Assembly (NCBI GenBank): GCA_020631735.1
Contig: CM036191.1
Coordinates: forward strand, 45,236,562-45,300,561
DNA length: 64,000 nt
From: Saccharum officinarum
Lineage: Eukaryota; Streptophyta; Magnoliopsida; Poales; Poaceae
Direction of reading: 5' to 3'
In this document: positions 59,362-64,000 of the stretch, piece by piece
Layout: every line of letters begins with the position of its first letter
Numbering within the stretch: position 1 is the stretch's first letter
The notes under the pieces: generated by a model
Databases searched by the model: none
The model's input: only the letters and a program-made list of their open reading frames with translations
Told to the model about the DNA's origin: nothing
Made by a program: the position numbers and the translations under genes

Positions 59362-60531
59362 TGTTGGAATCGAGGATCGCCGAACGATCATCATAACATG
59401 AACAATAGACAAGGAACAACTCGGCGACGAACGTCGCGGCATCGAACGACTGTATCTTGGCTATTATTAATGAAATACAACACAACTCGAGACAAGTTGA
59501 GCTGAAGCATTACATCGGCTAATATAGCCCACGCCCTGAGCTCATGCAAGAGCTACGAACTCATGTGTGCGCAACGGACGCACACCATCCACATGAACCG
59601 GTCACACTTCTCATGCCAGCGCTTTCTCATCCATAGATTCAGTCACACGAACATACGGTGAGCTGTTCTCCCGCACCTACGCTGCATGCCTCCAATGCTT
59701 CCTTGACTCAACTAACTAGACCCTAAAAATAGCACTTGACGCAGTACACACATGCATCAAGCTACCATGCGCACACACGCGTTCTAATCCGACACACATA
59801 CACCGATCAAGTTCAGGTTTATTTCCAACAATCTCCTCCTAAACCTGAACTCATCATCGACATGTCGCACACACGACAAAGTTGACCTAGTCAATGGACT
59901 CAAACACAAGCTCGAACACGCGCACCATCAATGACTCACACGCCATGCACAGACCCGATGTCATGTCGCACATACGACAAACTCGACCCAGTCAATGGAC
60001 TCCAACGCGAGCTCGAACACGCGCACCATTGACGATTCACACGCCACGCACGAACATGACATGGTTTATTCTCGCTGTGCGTCCTACTCCTACAAGTGCG
60101 CCCCTTCTTCAATGTCGCCGAACAACGCCTCCTCCAAATCTTGACTTGCCGTTGCTGGAGTGCTGGAGGTGCCATCGTCTTCATCGCCACGGCCGCCGCT
60201 ATGGCCTTGTGACATGACGCCGCCACCTCTGCATGCCCAGTCTCCATGCAACGCCACCGTCTTCTTCTCAACGACACACGCCATTTTCTTCGGCCGGCGA
60301 CACGCGCCGTACTCCACACCTCCATAGACTGACACACGGTCTGGAGCTTGAGCACCCCACCACCGTTGATTGCCACCACGTGCTGACCGCCGCCAGCACG
60401 AATAGATCGCACGACGAGGCTTTGGAATCTCTTCCATGCTGCTGATGACATGCTCCACCACAACCGTACGTGGTGCCAACATCGACATCTTCAGCTGGCT
60501 CTCCTCTCCCTAACCTAAGCTATGTACCAAT
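59362..60531 (-). repeat. Array unit 7 (1170 bp)
   Basis: LTR 59362-59830, internal 59831-60531. The most diverged of the short-LTR units; its primer-binding site is altered (TATGTACCAATT on the plus strand). Confidence 0.93.
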
Positions 60532-61701
60532 TGTTGGAATCGAGGATCACCGAACGATCATCATAACATGAACAATAGACAAGGAACAACTCGGCGACGA
60601 ACGCCGCGGCGTCGAACGACTGTATCTTGGCTATTATTAATGAAATACAACACAACTCGAGACAAGTTGAGCTGAAGCATTACATCGGCTAATATAGCCC
60701 ATGCCCTGAGCTCATGCAAGAGCTACGAACTCATGTGTGCGCAACGGACGCACACCATCCACATGAACTGGTCACACTTCTCATGCCAGCGCTTTCTCAT
60801 CCATAGATTCAGTCACACGAACATACGGTGAGCTGTTCTCCCGCACCTACGCTGCATGCCTCCAATGCTTCCTTGACTCAACTAACTAGACCCTAAAAAT
60901 AGCACTTGACGCAGTACACACATGCATCAAGCTACCATGCGCACACACGCGTTCTAATCCGACACACATACACCGATCAAGTTCAGGTTTATTTCCAACA
61001 ATCTCCTCCTAAACCTGAACTCATCATCGACATGTCGCACACACGACAAAGTCGACCTAGTCAATGGACTCAAACGCGAGCTCGAACACGCCCACCATCG
61101 ATGACTCACACGCCATGCACTGACACGACGTCATGTCGCACATACGACAAACTCGACCCAGTCAATGGACACCAACGCGAGCTCAAACACGCACACCATT
61201 GACGATTCACACGCCACGCACGAACATGATGTGGTTTATTCTCGCTGTGCGTCCTGCTCCTACAAGAGCGCCCCTTCTTTACTGTCGCCGAAAAATGCCT
61301 CCTCCGAATCTTGACTTGCCGTTGCTGGAGTGCTGGAGGTGCCATCGTCTTCATCGCCACGGCCGCCGCTATGGCCTTGTGACATGACGCCGCCACCTCT
61401 GCATGCCCAGTCTCCATGCAACGCCACCGTCTTCTTCTCAACGACACACGCCATTTTCTTTGGCCGGCGACACGCGCCGTACTCCACACCTCCATAGACT
61501 GACACACGGTCTGGAGCTTGAGCACCCCACCACCGTTGATTGCCACCACGTGCTGACCGCCGCCAGCACGAATTGATCGCACGACGAGGCTTTGGGATCT
61601 CTGCCATGCTGCTGATGACATGCTCCACCACAACCGTACGTGGTGCCAACATCGACATCTTCAGCTGGCTCTCCTCTCCCCAACCTAAGCTCTGTACCAA
61701 T
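60532..61701 (-). repeat. Array unit 8 (1170 bp)
   Basis: LTR 60532-61000, internal 61001-61701. Last short-LTR unit. A CTCCCCAACC variant near the primer-binding site extends the open frame upstream of the usual ATG. Confidence 0.93.
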
Positions 61702-62881
61702 TGTTGGAATCGAGGATCGCCGAACGATCATCATAACATGAACAGTAGACAAGGAACAACTCGGCGACGAACGCCGCGGCGTCGAACGACTGTATCTTGG
61801 CTATTATTAATGAAATACAACACAACTCGAGACAAGTTGAGCTGAAGCATTACATCGGCTAATATAGCCCACGCCCTGAGCTCATGCAAGAGCTATGAAC
61901 TCATGTGTGCGCAACGGACGCACACCATCCACATGAACCGGTCACACTTCTCATGCCAGTGCTTTCTCTTCCACAGATTCAGTCACACGAACATACGGTG
62001 AGCTGTTCTCCCACACCTACGCTGCATGCCTCCAATGCTTCCTTGACTCAACTAACTAGACCCTAAAAATAGAACTTGACACAGTACACACATGCATCAA
62101 GCTGCCATGCCCACACACGCGCACACACGCGTTCTAATCCGACGCACATACACCGATCAAGTTTAGGTTTATTTCCAACAATCTCCTCCTAAACATGAAC
62201 TCATCATCGACATGTCGCACACACGACAAAGTCGACCTAGTCAATGGACTCCAACATGAGCTCAAACACGCGCACCATCGACGACTCACACGCCATGCAC
62301 GGACACGACATCATGTCGCACATACGACAAACTCGACCCAGTCAATGGACTCCAACGCGAGCTCAAACACGCGCACCATTGACGATTCACACGCCACGCA
62401 CGAACATGACGTGGTTTATTCTCGCTGTGCGTCCTGCTCCTACAAGAGCGCCCCTTCTTCAGCATCGCCAAACAACGCCTCCTCCCAATCTTGACTTGCC
62501 GTTGCTGGAGTGCTGCAGGTGCCATCGTCTTCATCGCCACGGCCGCCGCTATGGCCTTGTGACATGACGCCGCCACCTCTGCATGCCCAGTCTCCATGCA
62601 ACGCCACCGTCTTCTTCTCAACGACACACGCCATTTTCTTCGGCCGGCGACACGCGCCGTACTCTACACCTCCATAGACTGACACACGGTCTGGAGCTTG
62701 AGCACCCCACCACCGTTGATTGCCACCACGTGCTGACAGCCGCCAGCACGAATAGATCGCACGACGAGGCTTTGGGATCTCTGCCATGCTGCTGATGACA
62801 TGCTCCACCACAACCGTACGTGGTGCCAACATCGACATCTTCAGCTGGCTCTCCTCTCCCTAACCTAAGCTCTGTACCAAT
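61702..62881 (-). repeat. Array unit 9 (1180 bp)
   Basis: LTR 61702-62180, internal 62181-62881. Back to the long LTR, with AGTTTAGGTTT instead of AGTTCAGGTTT and GAACAGTAGAC in the LTR start region, shared in part with unit 10. Confidence 0.93.
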
Positions 62882-63978
62882 TGTTGGAATCGAGGATCAC
62901 CGAACGATCATCATAACATGAATAGTAGACAAGGAACAACTCGGCGACGAACGCCGCGGCGTCGAACGACTGTATCTTGGCTATTATTAATGAAATACAA
63001 CACAACTCGAGACAAGTTGAGCTGAAGCATTACATCGGCTAATATAGCCCACGCCCTGAGCTCATGCAAGAGCTATGAACTCATGTGTGCGCAACGGACG
63101 CACACCATCCACATGAACCGGTCACACTTCTCATGCCAGCGCTTTCTCATCCACAGATTCAGTCACACGAACATATGGTGAGCTGTTCTCCCGCACCTAC
63201 GCTGCATGCCTCCAATGCTTCCTTGACTCAACTAACTAGACCCTAAAAATAGAACTTGACACAGTACACACATGCATCAAGCTGCCATGCCCACACACGC
63301 GCACACACGCGTTCTAATCCGACGCACATACACCGATCAAGTTTAGGTTTATTTCCAACAATCTCCTCCTAAACCTGATCTCATCATCGACATGTCGCAC
63401 ACACAACAAAGTCGACCTAGTCAATGGACTCCAACGCGAGCTCGAACACGCGCACCATCGATGACTCACACGCCATGCACGGACACGACATCATGTCGCA
63501 CATACGACAAACTCGACCCAGTCAATGGACTCCAACGCGAGCTCAAACACGCGCACCATTGACGATTCACACGCCACGCACGAACATGACGTGGTTTATT
63601 CTCGCTGTGCGTCCTGCTCCTACAAGAGCGCCCCTTCTTCAGCGTCGCCAAACAACGCCTCCTCCCAATCTTGACTTGCCGTTGCTGGAGTGCTGCAGGT
63701 GCCATCGTCTTCATCGCCACGGCCGCTGCTACGGCCTTGTGAGATGACGCCGCCACCTCTGCATGCCCTGTCTCCATGCAATGCCACCGTCTTCTTCTCA
63801 ACAACACACGCCATTTTCTTCGGCTGGCGACACGCGCCGTACTCCACACCTCCATAGACCAACACATGGCCTGGAGCTTGAGCACCCCACCACCGTTGAT
63901 CGCCACCACGTGCTGACCGCCGCCAGCACGAATAGATCGCACGACGAGGCTTTGGGATCTCTGCTATGCTGCTGATGA
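62882..63978 (-). repeat. Array unit 10, truncated
   Basis: LTR 62882-63360, internal 63361 to about 63978. Similarity stops at GCTGATGA; the next bases (CTGCTCAAGTGTGG) do not match any unit. About 83 bp of internal region, including the ORF start and primer-binding site, are lost. This is the right edge of the array or a deletion junction. Confidence 0.9.
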
Positions 63979-64000
63979 CTGCTCAAGTGTGGTTGTGAAG

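Larger units (their letters stand above)
52301..63978 (-). repeat. Tandem array of a TRIM-like LTR element, ten 1.17-1.18-kb units
   Basis: Units start at 52301, 53481, 54661, 55842, 57022, 58192, 59362, 60532, 61702 and 62882. Each consists of an LTR (plus strand TGTTGGAATC...TTTCCAACA, 469-479 bp) and a 701-702-bp internal region. On the minus strand each LTR is followed by ATTGGTACAGAGC, close to the initiator tRNA-Met primer-binding site TGGTATCAGAGC, and each is preceded by AGGAGGAGAT, a polypurine tract. LTRs are shared between neighbours (LTR-int-LTR-int), as unequal LTR recombination would produce. No protease, integrase or RT is encoded, so the element is non-autonomous. LTR features include a TATA-like GGGCTATATTAGCC on the minus strand. 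Confidence 0.93.

Noticed and set aside
56426..61633. 175-codon minus-strand ORFs repeated in array units 4-8
   Set aside because: They run in another frame through the 132-codon ORF and the 101-bp repeats. They start internally and are not open at full length in every unit.
52301..63978. CRISPR-like regular repetition
   Set aside because: The repeat is 1.17 kb, made of LTR and internal sequence, in plant DNA; there are no short repeats with unique spacers.
1..64000. tRNA and rRNA genes
   Set aside because: No cloverleaf or rRNA core motif was recognised by eye. A covariance-model scan would be decisive.

Overview
This window is repeat-dense plant nuclear DNA, almost certainly from a grass (Poaceae). 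It contains nested LTR retrotransposons of several lineages (Tat-like and Athila-like Ty3/gypsy, Ty1/copia), a CACTA (En/Spm) transposon remnant carrying a Ulp1-type protease gene, a LINE remnant and NAC transcription-factor gene fragments. I see no intact ordinary host gene, rRNA, tRNA or CRISPR. Lineage names rest on motifs read by eye, not on searches.

Layout, left to right. 1-7955: a degenerate minus-strand Tat-like gypsy element (integrase, RNase H and gag pieces; protease and RT deleted), opened by a right-facing LTR (1-971), a 2.9-kb solo LTR (2639-5561, TSD CTCCC) and a 1.6-kb Athila-type solo LTR (6111-7714). 7956-12685: a truncated minus-strand Athila-like element with gag, two successive aspartic-protease modules and no RT. 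12686-19238: three head-to-tail copies of a ~2.26-kb unit ('R'), joined through a piece of NAC-domain exon. 19239-22815: intervening DNA and a ~2.5-kb segment 'D1'. 22816-26094: CACTA remnant with Ulp1-like exons, ~44-bp subterminal repeats and the right terminal repeat. 26095-29160: LINE zinc-finger/RT tail and unassigned sequence. 29161-30923: a local duplication holding a 564-bp solo LTR (TSD CTCAC), then an intron-containing NAC pseudogene. 30924-36560: further copies R4, D2 and the diverged R5. 36561-42666: LTR fragments, an Athila-type 3' LTR with its non-coding flank, a long TTA microsatellite and unassigned DNA. 42667-50623: a structurally complete minus-strand Ty1/copia element (LTRs 231/239 bp, TSD TATAT) whose protein genes are broken by stops; its ~2.2-kb leader carries an extra 275-codon ORF. 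50624-52300: GC-rich, gene-like flank.

52301-63978 is the most striking part: a tandem array of ten 1.17-1.18-kb units in which a ~470-479-bp LTR alternates with a ~701-bp internal region bounded by a primer-binding-site-like motif and a polypurine tract. This is a small non-autonomous (TRIM-like) copia-type element amplified as a satellite with shared LTRs (LTR-int-LTR-int...). Every complete internal region keeps a 132-codon ORF starting just after the primer-binding site. The units form subfamilies, including a dimer order (1-2)(3-4) and a block of four 1170-bp units, which points to repeated unequal exchange.

There is no cellular pathway here. What functions together are the parts of each mobile element: LTR promoters and poly(A) sites, primer-binding sites, polypurine tracts, gag, protease, integrase and RT. 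Most are now broken.
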